From positions 62,001-126,000 of the forward strand of contig ML978207.1 in the NCBI GenBank assembly GCA_010015745.1: a DNA stretch of 64,000 nucleotides, written 5' to 3'. The notes under the pieces were generated by a model. The model was not told the DNA's origin and searched no databases. It was given only the letters and a program-made list of their open reading frames with translations. This DNA is from Setomelanomma holmii. Taxonomy: Eukaryota > Ascomycota > Dothideomycetes > Pleosporales > Phaeosphaeriaceae. Position numbers and translations under genes: made by a program. Shown here in pieces: positions 33,552 through 45,416 of this stretch (position 1 is the stretch's first letter; every line of letters starts with the position of its first letter).

Positions 33552-35337
33552 TTAGCAGACAGCATGAGTCTTGTCGTGCTTTCCCTGCAGACTGTGGTCC
33601 TCATCGGCGAAGGGGTTCTTGTTCTTGGACGCCTTTGCGAACACCGGCGTGACGAGGGTTGAGCGACGGCGCATCGCGAACTGATGTCTACACAACGCGT
33701 TAGTCGTTGCCTAACCTCCAAAGGGGATCTGGGAACATACTCTTTGTGCTCCTGGATCTTCTTGGCATCGAGCTGATCAAGCGTCTGGATCGCGAGCCTG
33801 AAATCCGCAATCAGCGCATCGCAGCGCGACTTAGTGAAGTCCTCGCGGACGACGACGCGTAGCATCTTCATCTTCTCGGAATGAGGGGCCATGGTGTATG
33901 CTGGAACGACCCAGCCACGCTCGCGGAGTTGATGGGCACTAGAGCTGTCAGTGTCGTGCATGCTCTAGGTTGAAGCGGACTTACATCGCGAACTCGTCGT
34001 ACTCCTTGCCGAGATCCTCATCCAGGCGCGCAGCAACGAGCGGCAGCCCCTCGCCTCCCTTCTGGCTCATGATAATGAAGCCCAACTCCTCAAGATTCGC
34101 AGACAGATAATCCGCCGTGCGCGTCAAGTTGAGCATAATCCTCCTGTAACCACGCTTACCCAGACGAATAAGCTGGTAATACTGCCCGATGATCTGACTC
34201 GCGCCTCTCGAGAAGTTGAGTGTGAACGACGCCTGGTCTGCACCGAGGTAGTTGATGTTGAAGACAAGTTCCTGGGGCAGGTACTTGTGGTCGCGCCATA
34301 CGACCCAGCCGACACCAGGGTAGACGAGGCCGTACTTGTGTCCGGAGACGTTGATGGAAGTCACCTTGGGCAGACGGAAGTCCCAGAGAAGGCCGGGGTT
34401 GACGAAGGGCGCGACGAAACCGCCGGACGCGGCGTCGACGTGAATGTCAACGTCGATGTTCTTCTCGACAAGGAGATCGTTGATGCCCTTGATGTCTTCG
34501 TACTCGCCAGTGTATGTGGTTCCGAGGATGGCGCCTAAGATGATCAGCATTCATGTAGTCAAAGTCCTGGCAATGTTGGGACATACAGATACCGATAGTG
34601 TTCTCGTCACACAGATCAACGCACTCCTTGGGATCAATGACGTAGCGCTCAGTAGTGCAGTACACATAACGCTCCTCGACATCAAAGTAGCGGCACGCCT
34701 TCTCCCAGCAGACCTGGACAGCCGAGTTCATGATCATGTTGGGCTTGTCGAATGGCTTGCCCTCTGCCTTGCGCTTGTTCTGCCACAGCTTCTTCATGGC
34801 GAGCACGCCCAGCATAATGGCCTCGGACGAGCCGATTGTGGAGGTTCCAATGGTGTTGTCTTCCTCGCCGACGGGGGCGTTGAAGAGGCGGGCAATCATG
34901 GAGACACAGCGGTTCTGGATGTCGGCGCTGACTGGGTACTCTTCGTAGTCGATAAAGTTCTTGGAGAAGGCGTCACTGACGCATTTGTTAGTGGGAATGC
35001 TCCTGGGGTGGGATGGTACCTACACCATGAGCTTCTCTGCCTCCTCTTCCATGTATGTGGTGACGAAAGAAGCCAAGTTGAGTGTTGGGGTTCCGTCGAG
35101 TGTGAGGTCGTCTTTGATCATACGGTATGCTACCTGAGGAGGCATTTCCTTGTCTGGCATCTCGTGGCGGGGCAGATCCTCAGAAGCATATCTGCTGCCG
35201 TAGACGGTCGCCGTGTAGTAGTCGTCATCGTCATCAGGAGTCAAGTTGATCGAGCTCTTAACGTTCTCTGAAGGAATGAAGCGATCCTTCTCGTCCTGAA
35301 CCTCCTTGATGGTGGCTACACGATTGATGTGGACCAT
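33552..35337 (-). CDS. Glutamate decarboxylase (PLP-dependent)
   Basis: Five exons: 35337-35024, 34975-34587, 34534-33985, 33938-33741 and 33687-33552, total 1,587 nt (528 aa). It converts glutamate to GABA, consuming a proton. Seen: the N-terminal NLASFVTTYMEEEAEKLMV segment; the substrate loop IGTSTIGSSEAIMLGVLAMK; HVDAASGGFVAPF (PLP-ring Asp); and INVSGHKYGLVYPGVGW with the PLP-binding Lys. The C-terminus ends HDKTHAVC; fungal GADs share a short conserved tail of this kind, which supports the fifth exon. All splice phases agree. In fungi GAD feeds the GABA shunt and contributes to stress tolerance and sporulation. Confidence 0.95.
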
Positions 35338-36889
35338 GCTGGCGGATGAAGCTCGGAAACTGCAGCTTGTGCTTCAATTTCAAGTTTGGAAGAGGGGTGA
35401 AAAGCAACAAGAGTGAGAGAGGGACAATGACGAGGCCAGACCCGCTACAGCGCGGACTACAGCTTTTATCACTCAGCGGTACCTCATGGCTTGCGCTCGT
35501 GTAGCTAGCCACAGCTACCCCACCACTGCCCGCCATGCCACCAAACGCCCGTCTGCCATAGCTCCTGCAAGCCCGCGCATCTGTTCGACGTGTCACTGCG
35601 CGTCAATGATGTGGCCAGGCCTGAAGCTGATATTCCTGCTTCTGCAACCGTCCCGCATCATCGCCAATTGGCGCGAGGCTGGCCTGAGACCGCGTTCGCG
35701 GCGTGTCTTTGCCCCACGGCCCTCATTCGAGATCGTCATGGCGGGGCAGCTGTTAAGCATTTTACCCCTACAAACAAGCTTCTTAGCTCACGCTGCCCTT
35801 ACACCGCTCCTCGCAGCACTATGCCATCTGCGGGTATAAGCTAACGGCTGCGAGACGTGCCCGCGGGGTTGCGGGAGTCTCCTGGGATCCGCCTGGTTTT
35901 CGGGAACGTTTTGCTTCACGATCCGCCGTCTATTTTCGAGACGTTCTTTGTCAGTTTCACCGAGACGGATGCAATGTGTATCTGTGGCTGAAGCACCGTG
36001 TTGATCATTGATTCACCACAGCTGCGCCTGGGACGCTTCAATACACCAAGACTACACGACGAGCCGCTCCGCTCGGGGGGCCAGACCTGCTCGCCAGTCC
36101 CATACAAGTAGAGCTCAGGTACACGTGTAGTTGCTATACGGCGCCGTACAAGCGATGGGGCAGAAGCGCGAGTATTCATTGGCTGTGTGTCTGACGAGCT
36201 GAAAGATAGAGCTGCGGGTGAGATACGCCGCGAACCCTAACTGCTGCAGCCCCAAGATTCCGATAGGAAAAATGCGACTATGGCTCGCGTCAGCCTCAGA
36301 TGGATGAGGCAGTGCTGAAGTATTCTGCATGTTGCGAGATTAATGAATTAGCGAGGCGGTAAGCTGCATATGTCGGCTTGATCTGCAGTAAGCTGAGTTG
36401 AGTTTAAGGGAGCTGGCAGGACGATCAACGCTGTGCATTAAGAATTGAGTATCGTCTTCACACCTATCACACACCTTTGTGATCCACCACTCCGTCGCAA
36501 AATGTGTTCGTCTCGTCGTCTACAGTCTATTACTCAAACATCGCGGGACACCTTTATGCAAGAGATGGACAACAACGATGCTAACTCGCTGGAAAAACAA
36601 AAACAATCGACTGAGTAGCACATTGCACTTGCATGTCGTTTCAGCCCGAGCTGAAAGCATGTCAAGGATTTTGTGCTTCTGATCATATGTGCGATAGGAA
36701 CAACTTGACGCTGGTAATGCTGATGCCGTGGTATGCTTACGATGTATGTACTTCAAGCGTGAAGTGCAGCTCTGCCGTACGATGCTGGGTGTCGGAACAC
36801 AGTATTACGCCCTACTTGGCACGACCTCCACGCCATTGCCGATAGCTGTGTAAGTCGGAATTTTCTGGCTCTCCAAGCCATTGCCATCC
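35338..36889. other. Intergenic region, no gene recognised
   Basis: These 1,552 bp contain the GAD promoter (rightmost from the GAD start) and the 3' side of the second Zn2Cys6 gene. Open frames at 35486-35844 are GC-driven and motif-free. The stretch 36340-36700 is AT-richer with short closed frames. Confidence 0.35.
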
Positions 36890-39643
36890 TCATATTATGT
36901 TTGCAATGCTAATTCGGCTCGTACTCGAAGGCGCAGGGCTCGGTGTTGGTGCTTCTCGGGGTGACGACTTATTCTCGTGGCCCAACTGCACTCGCTTCAC
37001 TGGGTTGTGTGGCGCAGCGTAGTAGGTCGCGGATCGTGGTCGGTTCTCCTCCATGAGTTGTCGAATCATATGTTCTATCCTGCCCCAATCATCCCATCTG
37101 CTGTCTATATGTTTCGGAGAGCCGGGTGTCGTTCGCAAGTGTAGCGCATCGCGCATCGGCTCATCTTGGCCATGTGAGCGTGTAGGGCTGAGGGGCGAGC
37201 GATGTGATGAGGAGGGCGATTTCATGTTGGTGCCCGCCCAAATCCACGAATGCTCAACACTCCCCTGAACATCGGCGCTGACGTATGCAAGGATTTCTTC
37301 ATCGTGATCCAATTGTTGAGGGCTTCCCCGGCCACTTCGTACCCGGCCCAGCAGCTGCTCCAAGACGAAAGCAGTGTTCTTCCCACACTCTCCGTTGACC
37401 TTTCGGCTGCTGCCAATTGCACTGGAGAGATGAAGGCAGACTAAGGCTGCATCATAGTCCCCTCGAAAGCAAAGTACAAGCATGCACCGCCATATGTGCA
37501 AGCACACCATGTTACTTGCTATTGAAGCGACTCTGCTCTGCCAAGTCCGACTGTGGAGTGTTCTTGAGATGTATTTCGCTGTATCCTGTGCAATAGACAT
37601 GCATCGACTCAGTGCTTCAGCCCGCTCAGGAGGTCGACATATCGGCGTGATATTTCGTCGGTAGAGGTGGAACCGGGCGGACAGCAAGGTAAGCAGAGGA
37701 GGCAATGCTGTGACTTCGAGAGTGGCATTGGAGCTTGCACGGTAGGCTTCTGGTAGAAGCATGGCCTTCACACGGAACTGTTCGTCCAGGTTCTGTAGTG
37801 CCAGGGGTAATATGACGCTAGACTTGAGGGCCTGGTGTATTTGCGAGTAGAGTCGTGCCATTTGCGCCACGGCAAGCGGGCCGACAGAAGGCGGCGCATT
37901 TGCTGGAAGGTGGAAGAAGGCTTGAGCCTGACTATACTGGTTGTCTACTAATGCAGGGAGGGAGGTCTCGCAGTCATCTTCGTTGATCAGCATCGGTCGC
38001 ATCGAATCCAACGATGATATCCTGTGTACTGATTAGTTGACGTCCGTTGTTCAGTGAAAGCGGCGCGTATACCTGTCCCGGGTATACACTGCCCACCACA
38101 GCTTTCGTCGTGTCTCAATGTCGCCAACCAAGCTCGAATCACTGATGCAATGCAGATTGAGCTCTTGCGCCGCCCGTACAGCAGAACTCAGCCACATCGA
38201 GCCTACGGTTCGCCAGTTATTCTCTGTTGCATAAATGCTCAAAAGTAAGGCTGCCTGTGTATAGACGATGCCGAGCTCATGCCTCCATGGTGTGAGAGCA
38301 TGGGTTGCACTTTCATAATACGAGAACCCTGCTGGCGAAGATGAGGCAACGTTGTGTTGGGGGCGTTCAAGGTGCATACTGCCACAGGCCAGGACTGCGA
38401 AAAAGAGGCCTATCCATTCCCGGGAAACACCCTCGAATGATTTCACCGTGTAGAGCTCATCGACCTCGTACTGGAATGTCGGCCAATGCATGACCGGGTA
38501 CCACTCATGGAAACAGTCGAGAAATAATCTCGACAGGTGCACAAAGTCTTCCTGAAGCGGTATCTCTGGGAGTGTGGAAGGTCCTGTTCCAGGGGCAGTG
38601 TCGGCCGGGTGACTCGTATTGAAAATACCGCGCGAATGTCTCTGGATGTTCTCCCGAACATGGTCGAAGTTGCTCATGACAGGTGCTGCGATTCTGTGCG
38701 GAGCTGGCGGTGCACCAAAATGGGCTCCAGAATGACGCCGTTTGGTTTCCGTGCGATCCACGTCTAAAACATCTCCAACAGGCGCTTTGGTACGCAATTG
38801 AGTATTCAACTGCGTGAGCTCAGCGATCTGGCTCTGGAGATCCTGTACCTGTCTGCATGCCTGTGTCAGCGCATACGAATGCTGCATGGTGAACGGATAT
38901 ATACTTTATGGAAGACATCCGCCGATTTGTCTCTTTCGTAAACTGACATTTGTGATTCCGGCTCGAGCATTCTGAACACGCAGCTGTCTCCGTGGCATCG
39001 CACTAGACGCACATTGTCAGTCCTATCAGGCCCAAGGTAGTATTGTCCAATTCCCAACACCTGCCAGTCGTTGGTTGAGTTGCGAAGCCTTCGAGTAGCC
39101 CTGAATGTAGGTGGATGCACTGCTGAGAGCAGATCCCGCCAGCTATAGCCAGTCCTCCCAGGTCACCTCATGTCGATTCATCCGGTCAACCTTCTGCGAG
39201 TTGACCACAAGTCTTCACTTGACCGACCGTCTCAAAACCACAATTGTCCTTTGGACAGACATGATTCTCAAGAAGCAGTATTGAACATAACGTACCTTGA
39301 CCTTACGCTCTCGACAAGCATCGCAGGACGGGTCCTTCCTTCTCTGCCTATATGCCCGCTTCTGAGCATTTAGACTTGCTGAGGATATTTGCGTTGGAGA
39401 AACGATCATGCCGGAAGCGTCTTGCGTCTGGCTATCGGGGAGACCGCCGGAAGCCGTACTTGGTGAGGTCGAATGACTGTAAGAGTTCGAAGAATAGCCC
39501 GGAGATCTGGATCCAGTCAAGGTGAGGCTAGGCGCCGCGAGTGTGGTAGTGCGAGAGGACGGCAGGGCAATACTGAATGGGTTTGGTGGCGGTATCATGG
39601 TATTTGGAGATCCTCCAATTGAGCCTGGTGGAGAAGTGCGCAT
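36890..39643 (-). CDS. Zn2Cys6 transcription factor (second regulator)
   Basis: Exons 39643-39296, 39002-38905, 38852-38073 and 38021-36890 total 2,358 nt (785 aa from this start). The zinc cluster spans the first splice: C107-X2-C110-X6-C117-X7-C125-X2-C128-X6-C135, followed by NRRMSSIK and a coiled-coil-like linker (QVQDLQSQIAELTQLNTQL). The 98-nt second exon carries the distal four Cys. The fungal-specific middle domain covers roughly 230-520 (LFLDCFHEWYPVMHWPTFQY, WIGLFFAVLACGSM, RRKLWWAVYTRDR). The C-terminus is Ser/Pro/His-rich. The N-terminal end is uncertain: the frame stays open to 39772 without an ATG, so an upstream exon is possible; the ATG at 39643 is the first in frame. Targets unknown. 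Confidence 0.86.
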
Positions 39644-42600
39644 GATGGGGCTACCAGCGACAGGTGTTTTGGAGTTGTCCTTTCCAGAGAAGATTGAGAA
39701 AGCGCCTAGAACCGGTGCCGCTGCTGCTGCGGTGGGGAACGAGAAGTGTTCTCGGTACCAACCGAACACCACGTCGTCCCGATGCAGTCAGGGAACGACT
39801 ACCTTGCGTCGACACAATGAGACGATCCAATGAGACGAATTGGTCTACAGCATGACAGTGCTTTGGCTTGCTTACTTGGTGGAAAAGGCTGGATACCCGA
39901 AGAAGAGCTGACTAAAGCAGTGTAGCAGCTGAGTAGGCACCGTATGTGGGACTGACCCTAGTACGAAACGTCGAGTGGCTCGGGTATGAAGAGGAACCGC
40001 AGATGTCGGGTGTTCCGTGTCGCTTGAGTGCTTCCTGCCGGCCGACCGATAGTAAGCTGTCCAAGTGCACAAGTATAAGCTCGCACCCAGATGACCTGCT
40101 ATTCTAGGAAGAGGGGACCAGATGGCAAAGATCCTGGGTAACAATGGTGCGCTTCGCTATCCGGAAGTGTTGAGTTACGAACAGTCCGTAGCAGGGGAGT
40201 GCGCCAGCAAATGCAGGAGGGGGAAAGAAACTCCAACAATGGATTTTAGACCTGTGGGAAAATCCATTAAACAGGTCAGGGACGCTGCGTGAAGAAGGGT
40301 CTCAGTGGTGTGACGCCGCGGTGGTGATCCGCCTCGAATCCCGAGAGTGATGGGAGTGATTGCACGGCACACATTCGTTAGAAAGTACGAGTCCAGGGTT
40401 TGGTCGCCACCAAATCTACCTTACGATATCGGAAGGGTGCTATGAGCAGCACAGGGTACTGGCGAAGTACCCTGCTCCGCGGCACGTGTCACCTTCCGAT
40501 AGTTGCTGCTTTGGGAATAGACATTTGCATCCCAGGTGAGGGTCACGACGTGCCAGTGCAGTGGAATGATGGATGAACCCTCAAGCTAAAGCCGTTTCGC
40601 GACGATAGCGGGCACTGCTGATGCGCTCTTAGTAACCGAAAGCATAATAACGAGGAGCTTGTCGCGGGTAGGCAGCGCCACAATGAACTATCCAAGATAT
40701 TTGCCTCCTGTCATACGGCTGGACCGATTGGTGTCATGCACTGCAGCGTACTTGTGTTTCGCGATTTCTGCCCAAATCTTCCGACAAGCATCTGTGGTAA
40801 AGATGCCTTGAAATCGAGGAACGTGCGAAACGAGTGGTCTAGTGAGCCAACAAATGAGCTGCGGCCTGATTGCTCCCTAGTCGCGTCGGCTATAGATCCG
40901 GGCGATACAGAGCTGTCAAGACTCGTGGATCTTTGCCCGATTCTAACCACTGCCTTGGGATTGCGGCCTTCGATTAGGGATCTGCTTGGTGCCTGAATCC
41001 ACGGGAGTTGAGAATGTCAATCTTCTCACCCCAAAGCGGCCGCGCTGTGAGCGTTTTCGGCATCAAGCAGGGACATGGGTTTCTGCGAGAAGGGAGTGAG
41101 TTCTCTTGCAGACTCGCTTACGCCGGCGGCGATGGCCAAAGCACGGCTGGCGCCTGCATCACAAGTCTTCTTGGTTGAGAAGGCCAGGGCTGGATGAGAC
41201 GACGGTGGGCGAGGCGCAAGACCACGCATCTCGCCCAAGCTCCATGGACTGACAGCCCCGTCATAGTGGATCTGTACCGAAGGTGCATGAGCCTAGCCTA
41301 TGGCAGGACTTACGTACCCGCATCGCGACGACAGCAAATTTTCGGAGTGCGGCGAACCACACCCCACCGCAGAAGTTTCCGATTTGCTCGTGCTTACGTC
41401 TGCACGTGGGCATGGCGGGAGGCGAAAACCTGTCAGTCGAGGACGCAATGATGGCAGAAAACTGCTAAACGGCTGCGCACTTAACATCTCCGAAGCACTA
41501 CCTACGGAATCTAGCCAACCATGCACGCAGGAGTTTGCCGTTCTAAAGGGATGTTCTCAGCCAGCCAGCCAGCCAGGGCTGGATCAAGTCACGGTACCCT
41601 TGCTCTGACGCCGTCAACCAGTGTGGCACCGCTGGAAAACGTGTTTTCCCCACGTTGCAGGTTGCGCGCGTCCGCGCCCGTCCCGGAGACCCACTGGGAA
41701 GGCTCAGAGAACGTCCAGCGCTTCTAGCCCATAGCCAATTCCGGCTTTGCTCGTTCTTGGCGCTAATACAACTCGAACCTGGTCGGCCGCAGGTTAAGTT
41801 GATACATTCATGCCGAGGTGACCATGATCCAGGACCAGGTTGACGTGGAGAAATTGCACGTTTCCAACTACCGGACGGATTTGCCTAGACTCCAGAGCTG
41901 CGTTGCCCTAAGCTCTGGTAGCTTCCGGGAATCGACCGCGCGGATCTGGTGCGTTTTCAGATCTTTTGCCGGCGAATCAGGAACACTTTGCTATGTTTGC
42001 GATCTGACAGCCGTCTGTGAAACTTCGCCACGAGGGCCCACTCCGAGATGTCCAATGGTGTAACACTAGTCCGGGTTGTTGACATGTATTGGCCTCTGCG
42101 GCAAGAGGCTGCTTCAATCGTTCCGAATCTTATCAACTGATCTTGATCGTGCGAGCAGGTCTGATTGGTTGAGATCTCATACTAGTCGATTTTGTCGCTT
42201 GGATATGGACGTACAGAATGTGACATCTCATGCCTGCCTGGAAGTATTGGATGATGCTGTGTCGCCTCCTGTATCCGCCTGTGTTGCCAGGGAGCCTCCA
42301 AAAACAGCTTGTCAAGATCTGCATGCCTGATCGCGCATGATTGCGTGGCCATATAGCGGGTCGGTAGCTTCCGCTCGGCGAGACAGCCGATGGGCAGAAG
42401 CCGATCCTGACAAGCTGGGATGGTTCGACCAGAATCCTCAGGCTCTGTCCAGCTGCAAGAGTCCACTTCTTGGCACATCCGGAGGCAATTGCTCGAACCA
42501 GGTTGACACCTCAGATTGACTCTCCGATAAGAGGCCGTTGAGCCATGCAGGCGCTAGTGCCGCCGACGATCTGTTTCCGACAGCGAGTGATCGACATGCA

Positions 42601-43108
42601 ATTCGTGCAAGTCAACAATTGCGTTGTTGGATAGAAAGTGAATTGTCCCGCTTGGCGAAATGAGATGTAAAAGCTTTGTTGTTGGCGAGTGGGCGGAGCA
42701 GGACGTATTAGGACGTATTCTGAAGTCGTTGTGTTGCTCAGTGGCAAAGAATGAAGATCGGACCTGGATTGGGCGCGGCAGTTAGCAGCACTGAAACAGC
42801 TTATAGCAAGCTCTGCAGTAGCTAAAGGATCGACATCAGCTATCAGATGTGTAGACAAGATGTGCATGTGGGAATGTGCTCGTAGGAGGCACTAATGAAT
42901 GATGTTCCACTCATGAATGTGTTCCGAGTGCGCTTTCCTGCGTAATTGGTGATCCAGCCAATCAGCAGTCGCGCAAATACCGGAGAAAGCCGCGAGTAAC
43001 GACACCTTGTCGCCATAATTCGTCAATCAACAATACCCAACTTCATGGCTGTCACACCATATCACCCGCTGCAACGGAAGAGTCTGTTCCAGGACCGCAA
43101 GGAGAGAC
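39644..43108. other. 3.5-kb gene-poor region
   Basis: I recognise no gene over 3,465 bp. Frames up to 102 codons occur (for example 41300-41608 plus) but lack motifs, splice logic or coherent composition. The region contains one strong imperfect hairpin (40427-40502), a short CAGC tandem repeat near 41559-41578 and a doubled AGGACGTATT near 42700. The left edge must carry the promoter, and perhaps an unseen first exon, of the second Zn2Cys6 gene. Confidence 0.4.
40427..40502. repeat. Imperfect inverted repeat / long hairpin
   Basis: The outer arms TATCGGAAGGGTG and CACCTTCCGATA pair with one bulged G. The inner arms AGCA-CA-GGGTACT and AGTACCC-TGCT pair around a GGCGA-type loop. Together they form a roughly 76-nt hairpin with one asymmetric internal loop. 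It lies far from any gene I recognise. It could be a transcribed structured RNA, the fused ends of a tiny inverted-repeat element, or chance. Confidence 0.6.
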
Positions 43109-43456
43109 ATGTCTCACGAAGGGGCCACAAGCACCGTGCGATGTACCGGCATGGCGGTCTTGGGAATCCAAGTCAAGTATGCCACCAAGACTTCCACTTG
43201 GGAGCGCAGCTTCTTGGCGCAGGGCGTGCAAGACGAGTTTTGCGAGGCTTTAAAGAAGGCCCGTGACGTCCCTGCTGGTGCCGCTATTGCGATCTTAGCG
43301 TGAGAGACATTCCTCTCATCATTGTGCTTGACAAGGCTAACAACGGACCTCAGCGAAAAAGAGCATCCAAGCGAAAGCGACAGCAAGTCTCATTTCACCA
43401 CTGTCTTCGAAGATTCCAAAGGCAACCATATCACAACCAAGCATGTTTATCCTTAG
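43109..43456 (+). CDS. Small protein of unknown function (97 aa, two exons)
   Basis: Exons 43109-43299 and 43354-43456 flank a 54-nt intron (GTGAGA, CTAAC near 43336, CTCAG). The spliced product is 97 residues: MAVLGIQVKYATKTSTWERS lies near residues 15-34, and the C-terminal exon reads FTTVFEDSKGNHITTKHVYP. It has no signal peptide or membrane segment and is moderately charged. A good donor, branch and acceptor, plus an in-phase second exon with balanced composition, make it a believable gene. I recognise no family. Confidence 0.6.
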
Positions 43457-43712
43457 ATCCACTCCTCAGGACCAGCGAGCTCTAGGAGAGAATGGCATGT
43501 CGAGCAGCAAGACACCCTTGACAATGAGAGGAAGTTGAAGGATCTAGAGTCACAGTTTGAGTTTTTTGGTTGATGCCATGATGTAAAGCTGTTACATAGA
43601 AGCGAAACAAGGGAAGACCCGGGGGCTATCATGACCAGATAAGCTTGTTAAGAAGCCACCGCAATGCTATGCTTCAATTTTGACACGCTGAACCTTGTAC
43701 GCCAACCGTCAC

Positions 43713-44871
43713 TCAAGACTTCTCATCTTCGACCCAATAACTATCCTTGACAATTTCTGACATCGTTGCTCTCTTAGATGGATCGAGATTGGTCATCCTT
43801 AAGATCAACCTCTTTGCTTCGTCCGTGAGGTTAGGAAACACGTCATCTGTCCAATCCGCGAAATCTCCATTCACGTCGTTCTCCTTCACTGCCTGCCATA
43901 AATCTGTCAGAAGCTCACCAGCCTTCGCATCATCGACATGCTTTATAAGTGCATCTGGTAGCGGGCCGAAGGTCGAAAGTAGTTTGAACAAAACTACCAC
44001 CTCAGGCTCAGTGTCAAGCTCCGCGAAGTCGAAGTGCAATGACTGCACCCCCGTGATGACGTAGAGACACTAGATCGGGCAGTTAATAAGCTTGTGCAGG
44101 TCTAATTGAGCACAAGACTTACCAAGAGAGCAAAGGAGAAGACCTCAGAAGGCTTTCCTACGCCTCTTCCCAGCTGTCCTTCCGGACTACGCCACATGAC
44201 GTTTCCAATCTTGTAGTTCAGTAGTTTCTCGCCTTTTAATTTCAACGCGCAGTCCATGTCGCCCAAGACTACTTTTTCCAGGTGAAATTCGTCGCTCGAG
44301 TCCACGTACCAATTGAGGAAGATATTGTCCGGTTTCACGTCTATAGTCAAATTAGCAAAGCTTTTGTCGAAGCCGGGGCATGCAGGTAGTTTTGTACCCA
44401 GGTGGATCCAATTCTTCTCATGCATTTCAGCAAGTGTGTTTCCGATCTCCTTTAATATCTTCTTCCTCGCTGTCAACGGAAGAGGAGGGTAATTCTCTAC
44501 CAATGCGAGCAAATCGGTTTTGAAGTATTCGTAAACGAGAATGCTCTCTTTTTCGATCTTGTCAACATGAATGCGAAGACGGGGATGACTTTCAAACTCG
44601 GCTCGAAACTCTTGCAGATGCTCCAAGATGGACTCTGAGACGGGCTTCACGACGTAGGGCGTCTTGTCACAGCTGGAAAAAGCGGTCAGTTTCACCCAGT
44701 TTGATAGATACGCGGGGGTTTCGGAACTCACAGTGCAAGGCAGACGCTGAGTTCAGGCTTCTTGGGGTGCCGTTGGAGCACTTTTTGGAGGTTGTACTCG
44801 CGACCACTCTGCCCAACAAGCGTGGAGATCATCCTCGCAGCTTGGAGAACACGGACCGGACGAACGATCAT
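43713..44871 (-). CDS. Divergent protein-kinase-like protein (348 aa)
   Basis: Exons 44871-44732, 44672-44123 and 44069-43713 total 1,047 nt. Kinase-fold landmarks in order: a possible VAIK-type Lys in TPYVVKPVS; hinge-like ESILVYEYFKTDLLALVENY; a catalytic-loop-like IDVKPDNIFLNW, where the usual His-Arg-Asp is replaced but Asp-X-Lys and Asn are kept; GDMDCAL in place of Asp-Phe-Gly; an APE-like NVMWRSPEGQLGRG; and a C-lobe ending LDPSKRATMSEIVKDSYWVE. This resembles the small, fast-evolving kinase-like families common in Dothideomycetes and Eurotiomycetes. Activity is uncertain because of the altered motifs. The start ATG at 44871 is the first in frame; the first intron (GTGAGT, CTGAC, TTTTTCCAG) is well formed. 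Confidence 0.8.
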
Positions 44872-45213
44872 GTGAAATTCGGAACGTATCAAGCGACCTT
44901 AGTGATTTTGGGGATAGGTGGCGCATTGCGGGTAACAGACGTTGCTAAGGATGAACTTAGTTTACCCAAGTAATTTGCGCGAAAGAAAATTGATGACTAA
45001 GCGAGCATAGACGCTTCGCACGGCTCGAGCATCTTCGAAAATTGCATCGCGGGCTATGAAGGACCTGCATATGCTTCCAATTAGTGGTCCTTTGTCCACG
45101 TCTCCAAATGACTCCAGCTGCATGCGTACTCGCTCCAGAGTAGATGCTGTAGAGGTTTCGTTCTAACCAGCCATGATAGTATCTACAAAGTCAACTAGGC
45201 GTCTCTAGATGCG

Positions 45214-45236
45214 CCACACACACACACACACACACA
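45214..45236. repeat. CA dinucleotide microsatellite
   Basis: About eleven uninterrupted CA units in intergenic sequence. Such loci are usually length-polymorphic between isolates. Confidence 0.9.
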
Positions 45237-45321
45237 ATCTTTGTAACAGTGTTAGTAGCGACTTTTTCTACTAGCTCGCGATGATGACATCGACAGCTGC
45301 GTTCAATGGTGCAAAAATGGC

Positions 45322-45416
45322 AAAAACATACGACAGCGGGGATTCGCCAGTGGTCACCCACCGGACTAGTCTGCCGGTTCACTGCTTGAGTATGGCTTAG
45401 CAGACGGGAAGCCCTG
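45322..45416 (-). pseudogene. 5S rRNA pseudogene (3' part conserved, 5' end lost)
   Basis: Read on the minus strand from 45416, the sequence starts CAGGGCTTCCCGTC and continues through GCTAAGCCATACTCAAGC, CCGGTGGGTGACCACTGG, CGAATCCC and GTCGTATG to a TTTTT Pol III terminator at 45326-45322. This follows the known order of fungal 5S rRNA. The gene appears defective: the first 25 or so bases do not match, the 5' strand of helix I (expected ACATACGAC, complementary to the retained 3' end) is absent, and a few bases are missing before GGTGGGTGACC. Dispersed 5S copies and truncated pseudogenes are well known in filamentous ascomycetes. Confidence 0.72.

Noticed and set aside
34444..35271. 275-codon plus-strand frame
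   Set aside because: It is the antisense shadow of the glutamate decarboxylase exons, which carry clear family motifs and correct splice phases.
41559..41578. CAGC tandem repeat as a functional element
   Set aside because: Only about five units; ordinary simple sequence.
41300..41608. 102-codon plus-strand frame in the gene-poor region
   Set aside because: Several overlapping frames of similar length exist here; composition is not protein-like and the end lies in a CAGC repeat.
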